Made by a program: the position numbers and the translations under genes
Shown: in pieces, positions 16,707 through 24,784 of the stretch
How the letters are laid out: every line of letters begins with the position of its first letter
How positions within the stretch are numbered: position 1 is the stretch's first letter
The notes under the pieces: generated by a model
Told to the model about the DNA's origin: nothing
Database searches by the model: none
The model's input: only the letters and a program-made list of their open reading frames with translations
Assembly: GCA_012516075.1 (NCBI GenBank)
Contig: JAAYXE010000073.1
Location: 39,572-103,571 of the forward strand
From: Chloroflexota bacterium
GTDB taxonomy: Bacteria; Chloroflexota; Anaerolineae; Anaerolineales; UBA4823
Direction: 5' to 3'
Length of the DNA: 64,000 bases

Positions 16707-18140
16707 ATGCTGGATGCGATCGGATCACGACTGGACAGCCTGCATGTCGAAACCGGTGTCACCCGACTGGAGAAGAGCACGATTTACCAGGCTCTGGCGC
16801 TTACCGGTATCCTGCTCTTTGCCGCTGTGCTGCGCTTCTATAAGCTGGGGGAATGGAGCTTCTGGATCGATGAGGTGCTCGAGATTGGCTACGCACAGGA
16901 GGCGGTGAGCAGTTTCCCCTTTTACCCGGGTCTGCGCGTGTCGCTGCTGGTCATCGCTGCCGCGCTGAACCATTTCGGGGTGAGTGAGTGGAGCGCCCGC
17001 CTGGCGCCTGCCCTGGTCGGGCTGCTGACGCTGCCCGTCCTGTATTTCCCTATCCGCCGCCTGTTCGGTCCTTTCGTCGCTCTGCTGGCCGTCCTGTTTC
17101 TGGCCATCTCCCCCTGGCATCTGTTCTGGTCGCAGAACGCCCGTTTTTATACCTTTCTGCTGCTCTTTTACACGCTGGGGCAGCTCGCTTTCTTCTTCTG
17201 GTTAGAGACCAACCGCTTTGTGTACCTGGTCGTGGCGGGCCTCATGCTTGGCCTGGCGGCCCTGGAGCGTATGGTAGCTGCCTTTATCGCCCCGGCGGTC
17301 CTGGTTTACTTTATCGCCCTCTTCCTGCTCAAATTTGAAAAGCCAATAGGACTGACTCTGCGCAACCTGGCGCTGCTGGCAGCCCCGGCGGTGATCTTCG
17401 GGCTGTACCAGGTCTTTGTCGATGACTTCCTGGGAGACTTCTCGTTCTGGATCCTCGGTCACCAGCACGACCCTGTGCGCGTGGGGCTTTCGATCATCTA
17501 CGACACCGGCCTGCCGCTCTTCCTCCTGGCGATGCTGGGCGGTCTGTTCTTAGTCCTGCAGAAGAGCCGCCCCGGCCTGTATCTGTTCCTGGGCGCGCTG
17601 GTCCCCTGCCTGATTCTGGTGGCCATTGCCCCCTTTACACAGGCTTTCTCGCGCTATGTGTTTATGGTCCTGCCCAGCTTCGCCATCCTGGCTGCCATTG
17701 CCGCGCGTGAGATCCTGACGAGCGCCCGGGGGCAGATGGTTGTCCTGGCTGTGTTCGTCCTGCTGGCGCCGTTCGCCGACGCAATGAGCCAGAACGTGCT
17801 TTATTACAGTTTCCAGAATGGCAACCGCGAAAACTTCAAGGCCGCGTTTGCCCAGGTGGCGGCCCAGAAGGCCCCCGGCGACGTGATTTACTCCACGCGC
17901 GAAAGGGTCGGAGACTACTACATGGATGAGGATATCCTGGCCAGCCAGGATGTGAAGATCAGCGATTTGAACGCCAGTACAGAGCGAAAGTGGTTCGTGA
18001 TGGACAACCGCAGCTATATCTCTCCTGCACTGCAGAACTGGCTCGATACCCGTGCTGAACTGAAAGGAGTTTACGACGTTTATATCCCCGGAAAAGTGAT
18101 GACCATGCGCGTCTACCTGCACGATCCGGGCGATCCGTAG
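16707..18140 (+). CDS. Membrane glycosyltransferase, GT-C type (ArnT/PMT-like)
   Basis: A 477-residue polytopic protein with about ten to twelve hydrophobic segments and a soluble C-terminal domain of about 120 residues. The first loop has WSFWIDEVLEIGYAQ, matching the acidic D-E motif of GT-C enzymes of the GT39/ArnT class, which use polyprenyl-phosphate sugars as donors outside the membrane. The C-terminal part (PGDVIYSTRERVGDYY) lies outside and may bind the acceptor. Note that a polyprenol-phosphate mannose synthase is encoded at 58741-59505, which could make such a donor. ATG 16707 follows GAGGGG at about 12 bases. The acceptor (protein or glycan) cannot be told. Confidence 0.83.
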   Translation: MLDAIGSRLDSLHVETGVTRLEKSTIYQALALTGILLFAAVLRFYKLGEWSFWIDEVLEIGYAQEAVSSFPFYPGLRVSLLVIAAALNHFGVSEWSARLAPALVGLLTLPVLYFPIRRLFGPFVALLAVLFLAISPWHLFWSQNARFYTFLLLFYTLGQLAFFFWLETNRFVYLVVAGLMLGLAALERMVAAFIAPAVLVYFIALFLLKFEKPIGLTLRNLALLAAPAVIFGLYQVFVDDFLGDFSFWILGHQHDPVRVGLSIIYDTGLPLFLLAMLGGLFLVLQKSRPGLYLFLGALVPCLILVAIAPFTQAFSRYVFMVLPSFAILAAIAAREILTSARGQMVVLAVFVLLAPFADAMSQNVLYYSFQNGNRENFKAAFAQVAAQKAPGDVIYSTRERVGDYYMDEDILASQDVKISDLNASTERKWFVMDNRSYISPALQNWLDTRAELKGVYDVYIPGKVMTMRVYLHDPGDP

Positions 18141-18280
18141 CGCTGGATCATAGATTCACTGCACACGCTGGTTAAATCCCCCTGGGAAGATGTGCAGCAG
18201 AGTAAAGAGCACGCATAACAAAACAATGCAGAAGACCTCGAATAAAGATGCGGGAATGCAAGGAAGAAGGAGAAGATACC

Positions 18281-19426
18281 ATGCGCAGTAAAGTTCTACC
18301 GGTGTGGGTGCCGGCAGCGTTAATTGTGATCATACTGCTGGGGGCTGGCGCGGCGGCGTACTCGGCCCAGGCGCAGCAAAGCCTGCCGTATTATTCCAAC
18401 CCCTATTCCTACTGGCCTCTGGATGGTCATACAGTGCTCGGGGCTGGTCAATTCCTGTACGATGACGCCGTGAGGGCGAATGATGTGGAGTGTACGCCGG
18501 CTGCCGGGACCTGCCCCCAGGAGGTCACGGGAATGTTCGGGAAGGCGCTCCAGTTCGACGGGGTTAACGACCAGCTCAGCAAAACCCGGCCCGAAGGTCT
18601 GTCATGGCAAATAACAGATAGCTTCAGCGTTGAAGCCTGGGTGAAAATTCCCGCCGATAACGACTGTTCCAGCGTGGATGGAGATGGGAAAAAAGTGAGC
18701 AACCAGGTTTTCATCGGACGGTACAAGGATAGCCCGACGAACTACACTTCGTGGTGGTTAGGCTGCGGCTGGGAGAAACCGGGCGGCTCGTCCGGCGGTG
18801 ATGCTTACGCTATCTTCCATATTCGAGACAGCGTCACCAGCACTGGAAAAGGGCTCTCGGTATTTAGTGACGTACCGATCAATGACAACAAGTGGCATCA
18901 TATCGTGGGGGTTTACGACGGCACTGCCAAACAGATGCGAATTTACGTCGACCGGAAGTTAAGCGGTACGCTTTCTACGAACTTTTCCGGTAACATCGTC
19001 ACAAGCCAGAGACTGCAGTTCGGTACCTATACGATTGCCGATATTCCAGGTTATTTCTATAAAGGGATTCTGGACGAAGTCGCGGTTTATAACCGCGCCC
19101 TGACCCTGACGGAAATCAACGCTCCGTTTCCGGTCGTGCAGAACCCTGGAAACCGGGTCAACCAGGTTGGCGACACGGTGAACCTGCAGATCAACGTTTT
19201 CGATCCTTTCAGCGATCTCTCATTCACAGCAGCCAATCTACCGCCGGGCCTGACGATCAACACGAGCACCGGGGTAATCTCCGGTACGGTCGCTTCGGGA
19301 GCCGATTCGGGCAGCCCGTATCAGGTGACCGTTACGGTGAGCAACGGTGACGGCGGCAGCAAGGTTGTCAACTTCACCTGGCAGATTGGCGAGACGCAGC
19401 TTTTCCTGCCGCTGGTGAATCGGTAA
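18281..19426 (+). CDS. Secreted LamG / Ig-like domain protein with FLPL C-terminus
   Basis: About 381 residues. A signal peptide (VPAALIVIILLGAGAAAYS) is followed by a LamG/concanavalin-like domain (about 35-285) with the family patterns FSVEAWVKIP, KWHHIVGVYDGT and GILDEVAVYNRALT. Next comes a putative Ig/He_PIG domain (about 290-370) with LPPGLTINTSTGVISGT. The protein ends in TQLFLPLVNR. It has no catalytic motif, so it is likely a carbohydrate-binding or adhesive surface protein. AAGGAGAAG directly upstream selects ATG 18281 over ATG 18248. A hairpin follows the gene. The C-terminal Phe-Leu-Pro-Leu is shared with the glycosidase-like gene at 6319. Confidence 0.82.
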   Translation: MRSKVLPVWVPAALIVIILLGAGAAAYSAQAQQSLPYYSNPYSYWPLDGHTVLGAGQFLYDDAVRANDVECTPAAGTCPQEVTGMFGKALQFDGVNDQLSKTRPEGLSWQITDSFSVEAWVKIPADNDCSSVDGDGKKVSNQVFIGRYKDSPTNYTSWWLGCGWEKPGGSSGGDAYAIFHIRDSVTSTGKGLSVFSDVPINDNKWHHIVGVYDGTAKQMRIYVDRKLSGTLSTNFSGNIVTSQRLQFGTYTIADIPGYFYKGILDEVAVYNRALTLTEINAPFPVVQNPGNRVNQVGDTVNLQINVFDPFSDLSFTAANLPPGLTINTSTGVISGTVASGADSGSPYQVTVTVSNGDGGSKVVNFTWQIGETQLFLPLVNR

Positions 19427-19460
19427 TAACGATTCTGCCGGTTCTGACAGGACGTTTCTA

Positions 19461-19493
19461 TTCGCTGGGGGCGGCTCGTCCGGCCCCAGCGAA
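19461..19493 (+). terminator. Hairpin after the LamG gene
   Basis: A perfect 10-bp inverted repeat (TTCGCTGGGG at 19461-19470, CCCCAGCGAA at 19484-19493) 34 bp after the stop and 33 bp before the next start. It has no T-run, like the hairpin after the other FLPL gene at 7983-8016, so intrinsic termination is uncertain. Confidence 0.5.
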
Positions 19494-19526
19494 CCTGTTG
19501 GCTCTATTGAAGAGCCTCTTTTGTGC

Positions 19527-20795
19527 ATGCGAATTCTCTTTCTGACTCAGATCATCCCCTACCCGCCGGACGCCGGGCCGCGCGTGAAAACCTGGCATGT
19601 GCTGCGCTACCTGGCCGCTCAGGGCCATGAGGTTACCCTGGTCTCATTTGTGCGCCCGGAGGAAGAGCAGTATGTGCCCGTGCTGCGCGAACTGTGTGCG
19701 GCGGTGCACACCGTGCCGATCCGCCGCTCGCGCCTCGCCGATGTGGGATACTGGCTGCGCAGCCATCTCAGCGGCAGGCCGTTCCTGATCGAGCGCGATG
19801 ATCTGAGCGCCATGCGCCGCCTGCTGGCCGGGCTGGCCGCTCAAGAGCGGTTCGATGCGGTGCACGCGGATCAACTGGGGATGGCCCAGTTTGCCCTGCC
19901 GTTCAAAAACGGCGCTTCGGATTCGCCTGTGCTGGTTTTCGATGCCCACAACGCCGTGTGGACGATTATCGAGCGCATGCGCCTCAACGCGCCCTGGATG
20001 CTGCGTATTCCGGCAGCCGTCGAAGCCCGGCGCGTGAAGCAGTATGAAGGCTGGATCGTTCGCCAGTTCGATCACACCCTGGCGGTGACAGAGCCGGACC
20101 GCCGGGCGCTGGTTGATGCGCTGCAGTCCACTGCATTAAACGGGGGGATTAACCCTAAATCGCGGCCCATTCACGTCATCCCGATTGCCGTGGATACGCA
20201 GGCCCTGCAGCCGGCCCGGCGCAAAGCGGGATCGAAAAATATTGTCACGCTCGGCACCCTGCACTATCCGCCGAACGCCGACGGCATCCGCTGGTTTATG
20301 AAAGAAGTCTTCCCGCTCGTGCTGGAGCAGGAGCCGGATGCGACCCTGACCGTGATCGGCAAGAATCCCCCGGAGGACTTCGCACGTCTTGCTGCCCAGC
20401 ATGCGGGTAGAATCGAGATCACCGGCTACGTGCCAGACCTGGATCCTTACATGGACCAGGCGGCGCTGATGGTGGTGGCGGTGCGCGCCGGTGGGGGCAT
20501 GCGGGTGCGCATCCTGGAAGCTTTTGCCCGTGCCATGCCGGTGGTCACCACGACGGTGGGGCTGGAGGGCATCGAGGCACTTCCCGGTCGCGATGTTTTG
20601 GTCGCCGATGCACCGGAGGCCTTCGCTCGCAACGTGGTGCGCCTGCTGCGCGATCCGCAGCTGCAGCGCCGGCTGGCCGAGAACGGCCGCCGGCTGGCCG
20701 AAGAAAAATACGACTGGCAGGTGATTTTGAGCAAAATGGACGCGGTCTACCAGGCCGCTTCAGAATTACAGGTAGGAGCAGGTATTGAAGTTTAG
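19527..20795 (+). CDS. Family 4 glycosyltransferase (GT-B)
   Basis: About 422 residues. The N-terminus MRILFLTQIIPYPPDAGPRV is the first Rossmann strand and glycine loop of GT4 enzymes. The C-terminal domain has VTLGTLHYPPNADGIRW, TLTVIGKNPPEDF, EITGYVPDLDPYM and the donor-binding GGGMRVRILEAFARAMPVV with the E-x7-E type region. It resembles the Stp1-like sugar transferases (TIGR03087) found in exopolysaccharide loci, some of which accompany exosortases; I see no exosortase here. ATG 19527 is used; TTG 19521 is an alternative two codons upstream. The stop overlaps the next gene's start by 11 bp, indicating coupling. Confidence 0.87.
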   Translation: MRILFLTQIIPYPPDAGPRVKTWHVLRYLAAQGHEVTLVSFVRPEEEQYVPVLRELCAAVHTVPIRRSRLADVGYWLRSHLSGRPFLIERDDLSAMRRLLAGLAAQERFDAVHADQLGMAQFALPFKNGASDSPVLVFDAHNAVWTIIERMRLNAPWMLRIPAAVEARRVKQYEGWIVRQFDHTLAVTEPDRRALVDALQSTALNGGINPKSRPIHVIPIAVDTQALQPARRKAGSKNIVTLGTLHYPPNADGIRWFMKEVFPLVLEQEPDATLTVIGKNPPEDFARLAAQHAGRIEITGYVPDLDPYMDQAALMVVAVRAGGGMRVRILEAFARAMPVVTTTVGLEGIEALPGRDVLVADAPEAFARNVVRLLRDPQLQRRLAENGRRLAEEKYDWQVILSKMDAVYQAASELQVGAGIEV

Positions 20796-22092
20796 GGTGT
20801 TTGTCCGTTCCAACTGGCTGCTGCTGTCCATTCTGTTGATCAGCGTACTGCTGCGGCTGGGGGCGGCGTTCTTCCTGGGGAACGAGGTGGAGGAACTGCC
20901 AGGCACAGCAGACCAGATCTCTTATCACACTCTGGCACAGCGGGTGCTGGCCGGACACGGCTTCAACTTTGGAGAGCCCTGGTGGCCGGCAACGCGTGCC
21001 GGCGAGCCCACCGCGCACTGGAGCTATCTATACACAGGTTTTCTCATCCTGATCTATGGGCTGCTGGGACCCAATCCACTGGCTGCGCGCCTGATCCAGG
21101 CGCTGCTGGTAGGCCTGCTGCAGCCGCTGTTTGCTTACCTGCTGGGTGAGCGGTTGTTCGGTCAACGGGTGGGCCTGGCGGCGGCAGCGATCACTGCCGT
21201 GTACGCCTATTTTGTCTACTACGCCGCCAATCTGATGACCGAATCCTTTTATATCGTCTGCATCCTGGCGGCGATCTGGCTGGCCATCCGCTGGACGGAC
21301 CGGATGCGGAGCGGTGCTTCCCCGGAGATGCTGACGCCTGCGCTGCTCGGGCTGGTACTTGGCGCGGCTGTGCTGCTGCGCCAGCTTTTCCTGCTGGTGG
21401 TGCCCCTGTTCTTTCTGTGGATCTTTCTGGGGGACCGCCGCACCTGGCGCGGCCTGCTGCTCAGCGCCGCACTGATCGCGCTCATGATCCTGCCGTTCAC
21501 GGCATATAACTATGCGCGCTTTGGTGAATTTGTCCTGCTGAACACGAACGCCGGCTACGCGTTCTACTGGGGCAACCATCCGGTTTACGGGACACGCTTC
21601 CTGCCCATCCTGCCCTGGTGGATGGGGACCTATTACGATCTTCTGCCGCCGGAACTGCTGCACCTGAACGAGGCTGCACTGGATAAGGCTCTGCTGCAGC
21701 GGGGCATCGGTTTCGTCCTGCAGGACCCGCTGCGATATGTGCTGCTCTCCGCCAGCCGCATCCCGGCTTACTTCATGTTCTGGCCTTCAGCCGATTCGGG
21801 AACGATCAGCAACCTGTCGCGCATGGCCAGTTTTGGCATCTTCTGGCCGTTTATGCTCTACGGCCTGCTGCGCGCCGTGCGGGAACACGGGCTGACGCTC
21901 AAACCCCCGTCACCACTGGTTCTGGTGGGCAGTTTTGCGCTGGTTTACTCCCTCATTCACATTCTCTCCTGGGCGCTGGTCCGCTACCGTCTGCCGGTCG
22001 ATGCCGTGCTGGTGATCTTCGCGGCCCTGGCTGTGGTGGGGCTGGCCCAGCATGTTCCAGTTCTGCGACGCCTGCTCCAGGTTAATGCCTGA
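20785..22092 (+). CDS. Membrane glycosyltransferase, GT-C type (GT39-like)
   Basis: A 435-residue polytopic membrane protein with about ten hydrophobic segments. After the first helix comes ADQISYHTLAQRVLAGHGF, the position of the acidic motif in GT-C enzymes of the dolichyl-phosphate-mannose-protein mannosyltransferase (GT39) superfamily. The remaining sequence alternates membrane helices with short loops, and NTNAGYAFYWGNHP is in a likely external loop. It probably transfers a sugar from a polyprenyl-phosphate carrier on the outer face of the membrane. TTG 20785 is the start, with AGGTAGGAGCAGG just upstream and an 11-bp overlap with the GT4 gene. Substrate unknown. Confidence 0.82.
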   Translation: MKFRVFVRSNWLLLSILLISVLLRLGAAFFLGNEVEELPGTADQISYHTLAQRVLAGHGFNFGEPWWPATRAGEPTAHWSYLYTGFLILIYGLLGPNPLAARLIQALLVGLLQPLFAYLLGERLFGQRVGLAAAAITAVYAYFVYYAANLMTESFYIVCILAAIWLAIRWTDRMRSGASPEMLTPALLGLVLGAAVLLRQLFLLVVPLFFLWIFLGDRRTWRGLLLSAALIALMILPFTAYNYARFGEFVLLNTNAGYAFYWGNHPVYGTRFLPILPWWMGTYYDLLPPELLHLNEAALDKALLQRGIGFVLQDPLRYVLLSASRIPAYFMFWPSADSGTISNLSRMASFGIFWPFMLYGLLRAVREHGLTLKPPSPLVLVGSFALVYSLIHILSWALVRYRLPVDAVLVIFAALAVVGLAQHVPVLRRLLQVNA

Positions 22093-22121
22093 AATTGATT
22101 AGTGATAAGGAATTGTCCAGG

Positions 22122-23369
22122 ATGATGCGCCTGAATATTTCTTTATTACTGTGTTTCTTTATCGTTTTTATGCTGATTTTTCTCGTCCTTTTCCCATCCT
22201 CCGGATCCGTTCATGCGGCCGGGATGTTCTCAGACGACCCGCCTGACGAAGATCCGCCTGCCGGTAAACCGCTGCCGGGGGATGATTTGCCGGACAGTCC
22301 GGATGCCCTGTACATGGAACAGGATCCCTATCTTGATGATTTCGGATTGGAAAACTTCAGCGCCTTACTGAATGAATCAATGGCCATGCGCGGCGCTTAC
22401 TGCGCCGCCCCTGTGCGTATTATGCCCCTGGGTGATTCCATCACCTGGGGTGACGGCGACTGTTCTGATGGAAATCAGGAACAACACTGCTCTGGCTACC
22501 GCAACGAACTCTGGGACCTTCTGACGAAAGGCTCCTACCGTTATTCCGTGGACTTTGTGGGCAGCCGCAGCAGCGCCAGAGCCGGCCAGAACTTTGACGA
22601 TGATAACGAAGGCTGGCCAGGAGAAGGGACAGCCTTCGTCAAGCCCAGGGTTTACAACTGGCTGTCTCAAAACCCTGCGGATGTGGTCCTGCTGCACATC
22701 GGGACCAATGACATCTCCGGTCTGAAAGCCAGCGATCCGGTTATTCCGATCAAGGAAAACATCCGGGGGATCCTGGACAATATTGACCGGTACGAGAGGG
22801 ATAAAGGTCATGATGTGTATGTGATTCTGGCCCAGATCATTGGCCGCAGGGACAGCACAATAAAGAATGAGCAGACCAGGCAGTTGAATCAGGAAATCGC
22901 TTCTCTGTACCAGGAGCGGCTGGACGCAGGGGACCTGATCGGGCTGGTGAATATGTATGATGCTGTCAATCTGGATGAAAAAGATATGGATGATAACCTG
23001 CATCCCAGCAATGCTGGATACATAAAAATGGCTGATGAATGGTACAGAGCATTGAAGGACGTGCTGGTCTGTGCGGAAGAGGACCAGTATACGGTTAATA
23101 ATAACAGCAAAACCGTTAAATTCAATGTGCTGGAAAACGATCGCGGCGCAGCACTGCAGATCGAAAGCATCTCCAAAGGCTCTGCCGGAGGCAAATTAAC
23201 CCGGCGGAACGGCTTCATCGAATACACTCCTGCCCCTGGATTTTTCGGCCAGGAGACCTTTACCTATACATTGAGAAGCGCGCCGGGGATGACCCCCACC
23301 GCTGAAGTGACGGTCACGGTGTTAGAAGAAGTACAGAATTTTTTCCCCCTGCTGATGAAGAGGAGATAA
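22122..23369 (+). CDS. Secreted SGNH (CE3-like) esterase with Ig-like tail and FFPLL C-terminus
   Basis: About 415 residues. A signal peptide (LNISLLLCFFIVFMLIFLVL) is followed by an acidic Pro-rich spacer. The SGNH domain carries MPLGDSITWG, CSGYRNELWDLL, DFVGS, HIGTNDISG and the catalytic Asp-x-x-His in DDNLHPSNAGY. A tandem-Ig/VCBS-like domain of about 90 residues (QYTVNNNSKTVKFNVLENDRG, FFGQETFTYTL) comes next, and the protein ends in VQNFFPLLMKRR. It is the third SGNH esterase of the locus and the most divergent. It probably removes acyl groups from an extracellular glycan. The start is at one of two adjacent ATGs (22122, 22125) preceded by AAGGA; TTG 22095 is less likely. Confidence 0.82.
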   Translation: MMRLNISLLLCFFIVFMLIFLVLFPSSGSVHAAGMFSDDPPDEDPPAGKPLPGDDLPDSPDALYMEQDPYLDDFGLENFSALLNESMAMRGAYCAAPVRIMPLGDSITWGDGDCSDGNQEQHCSGYRNELWDLLTKGSYRYSVDFVGSRSSARAGQNFDDDNEGWPGEGTAFVKPRVYNWLSQNPADVVLLHIGTNDISGLKASDPVIPIKENIRGILDNIDRYERDKGHDVYVILAQIIGRRDSTIKNEQTRQLNQEIASLYQERLDAGDLIGLVNMYDAVNLDEKDMDDNLHPSNAGYIKMADEWYRALKDVLVCAEEDQYTVNNNSKTVKFNVLENDRGAALQIESISKGSAGGKLTRRNGFIEYTPAPGFFGQETFTYTLRSAPGMTPTAEVTVTVLEEVQNFFPLLMKRR

Positions 23370-23373
23370 GCGG

Positions 23374-24609
23374 GTGAAAATTCTGTATATCGTGCCTTAT
23401 GTCCCCAACCTGATCCGGGTGCGGCCGCACAATCTGATCCGCGGCCTGGCGAGACGCGGCCACCAGGTGACGCTGGCGACCCTGTGGGGGGACGAAGCGG
23501 AACGGGCATCTCTGGCACAGATAGAACCGTACGTGCATGCGGTGGTTTCGCTGGAGATCCCGCGCTGGCGCTCGGTCTGGAACTGCCTGGCGGCCCTGCC
23601 GACGCGTAAACCGCTGCAGACCGTGTACTCCTGGCATCCGGAACTGGCGCACAAACTGCAGGAACTGGTCCGCGGCCAGAACGGGCGGCCCTTTGATGCT
23701 GTCCATGTGGAGCACCTGCGCGGGGCGGCCTACGGGCTGCACCTGCGCTCCTGCACCTCGCTGCCGGTGATCTGGGACAGTGTCGATTCGATCAGCTTCC
23801 TCTTCCGCCAGGCGGTGCAGCGCAGCAAGACGTTTATCAGCCGCGGGATCACACGCTTCGAGCTGGGCCGTACCGAAAGCTACGAGGGCTGGCTGCTAAA
23901 CCAGTTCTCCCGCGTGACGGTTACATCTCCGGCCGACCGCCAGGCGCTGTTGACGCTGCTGCCGCCGGGTTCGCCGCAGCCGGCGGTGGAAGTGATCCCC
24001 AATGGGGTGGATCTGGATTATTTCAAACCCGGCCCCGAGCGCGAACGCATTGACGGTGAAATCGTGCTCAGCGGCAAGATGAGCTACCATGCCAATGTGA
24101 CCATGGTGCTGAACTTCGTCGAGCAGGTGATGCCCCTGGTCTGGTCACGCCGGCCGGACGCCAGGCTCACCGTGGTCGGGAAAGACCCGGTCCGCGAGGT
24201 ACAGGCGCTGGGCGAACATCCCAAGATCACCATCACCGGCACCGTGGAGCACCTGCCCCCTTACCTTCAGCGGGCCAGCGTGGCAGCCGCGCCGATCGCC
24301 TACGGAGCCGGAATCCAGAACAAGGTGCTGGAAGCCATGGCCTGTGGAACGCCGGTTGTGGCCTCCCCGCAGGCGGTTGCGGCGCTCTCCGCCCGTGCAG
24401 GCGAGGAGCTGCTTGTCGCCAGCCGGCCGGATGAGATGGCGGAAGCCATCCTGCGCCTGCTGGAAGACCCTGCCTACCGCCGGCAGATCGGCGATGCAGG
24501 GCGGCGCTACGTGGAACGGGAGCATCATTGGGACCACGCGGCCGCCCGGCTGGAAGCCATTTATGCATCCGCACAGGGTGAACTCCTGCAGTCTGTTGTG
24601 CGGGGCTGA
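23374..24609 (+). CDS. Family 4 glycosyltransferase (GT-B)
   Basis: A 411-residue GT-B enzyme. The N-terminus MKILYIVPYVPNLIRVRPHN is the first strand. The C-terminal half carries VEVIPNGVDLDYFKPGP, IVLSGKMSYHANV, RLTVVGKDP, TITGTVEHLPPYL and GIQNKVLEAMACGTPVVAS, the E-x7-E donor-binding segment of GT4. Its overall layout is close to the enzyme at 19527, so the two probably arose by duplication and act on the same polymer. The GTG start at 23374 lies only four bases after the stop of the SGNH esterase, with GAGGAG about eight bases upstream. It is cytoplasmic or peripheral to the membrane. Confidence 0.87.
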   Translation: MKILYIVPYVPNLIRVRPHNLIRGLARRGHQVTLATLWGDEAERASLAQIEPYVHAVVSLEIPRWRSVWNCLAALPTRKPLQTVYSWHPELAHKLQELVRGQNGRPFDAVHVEHLRGAAYGLHLRSCTSLPVIWDSVDSISFLFRQAVQRSKTFISRGITRFELGRTESYEGWLLNQFSRVTVTSPADRQALLTLLPPGSPQPAVEVIPNGVDLDYFKPGPERERIDGEIVLSGKMSYHANVTMVLNFVEQVMPLVWSRRPDARLTVVGKDPVREVQALGEHPKITITGTVEHLPPYLQRASVAAAPIAYGAGIQNKVLEAMACGTPVVASPQAVAALSARAGEELLVASRPDEMAEAILRLLEDPAYRRQIGDAGRRYVEREHHWDHAAARLEAIYASAQGELLQSVVRG

Positions 24610-24784
24610 CGCGCTCAGCCGTGTGTTTGAGCGTAAGCCGGTTTTCTTGCTGGCGCTGCTGGTACAATATGACTGCCCATCAGGTACACCAGCAGTTACA
24701 GCCAGGGGGTGACCTCAGCAGGAGCACGGCAGGGGGTAATTGAAGACGTAGACCTCAGGAAGGAAGAAGAGGCTGGATTAGACG

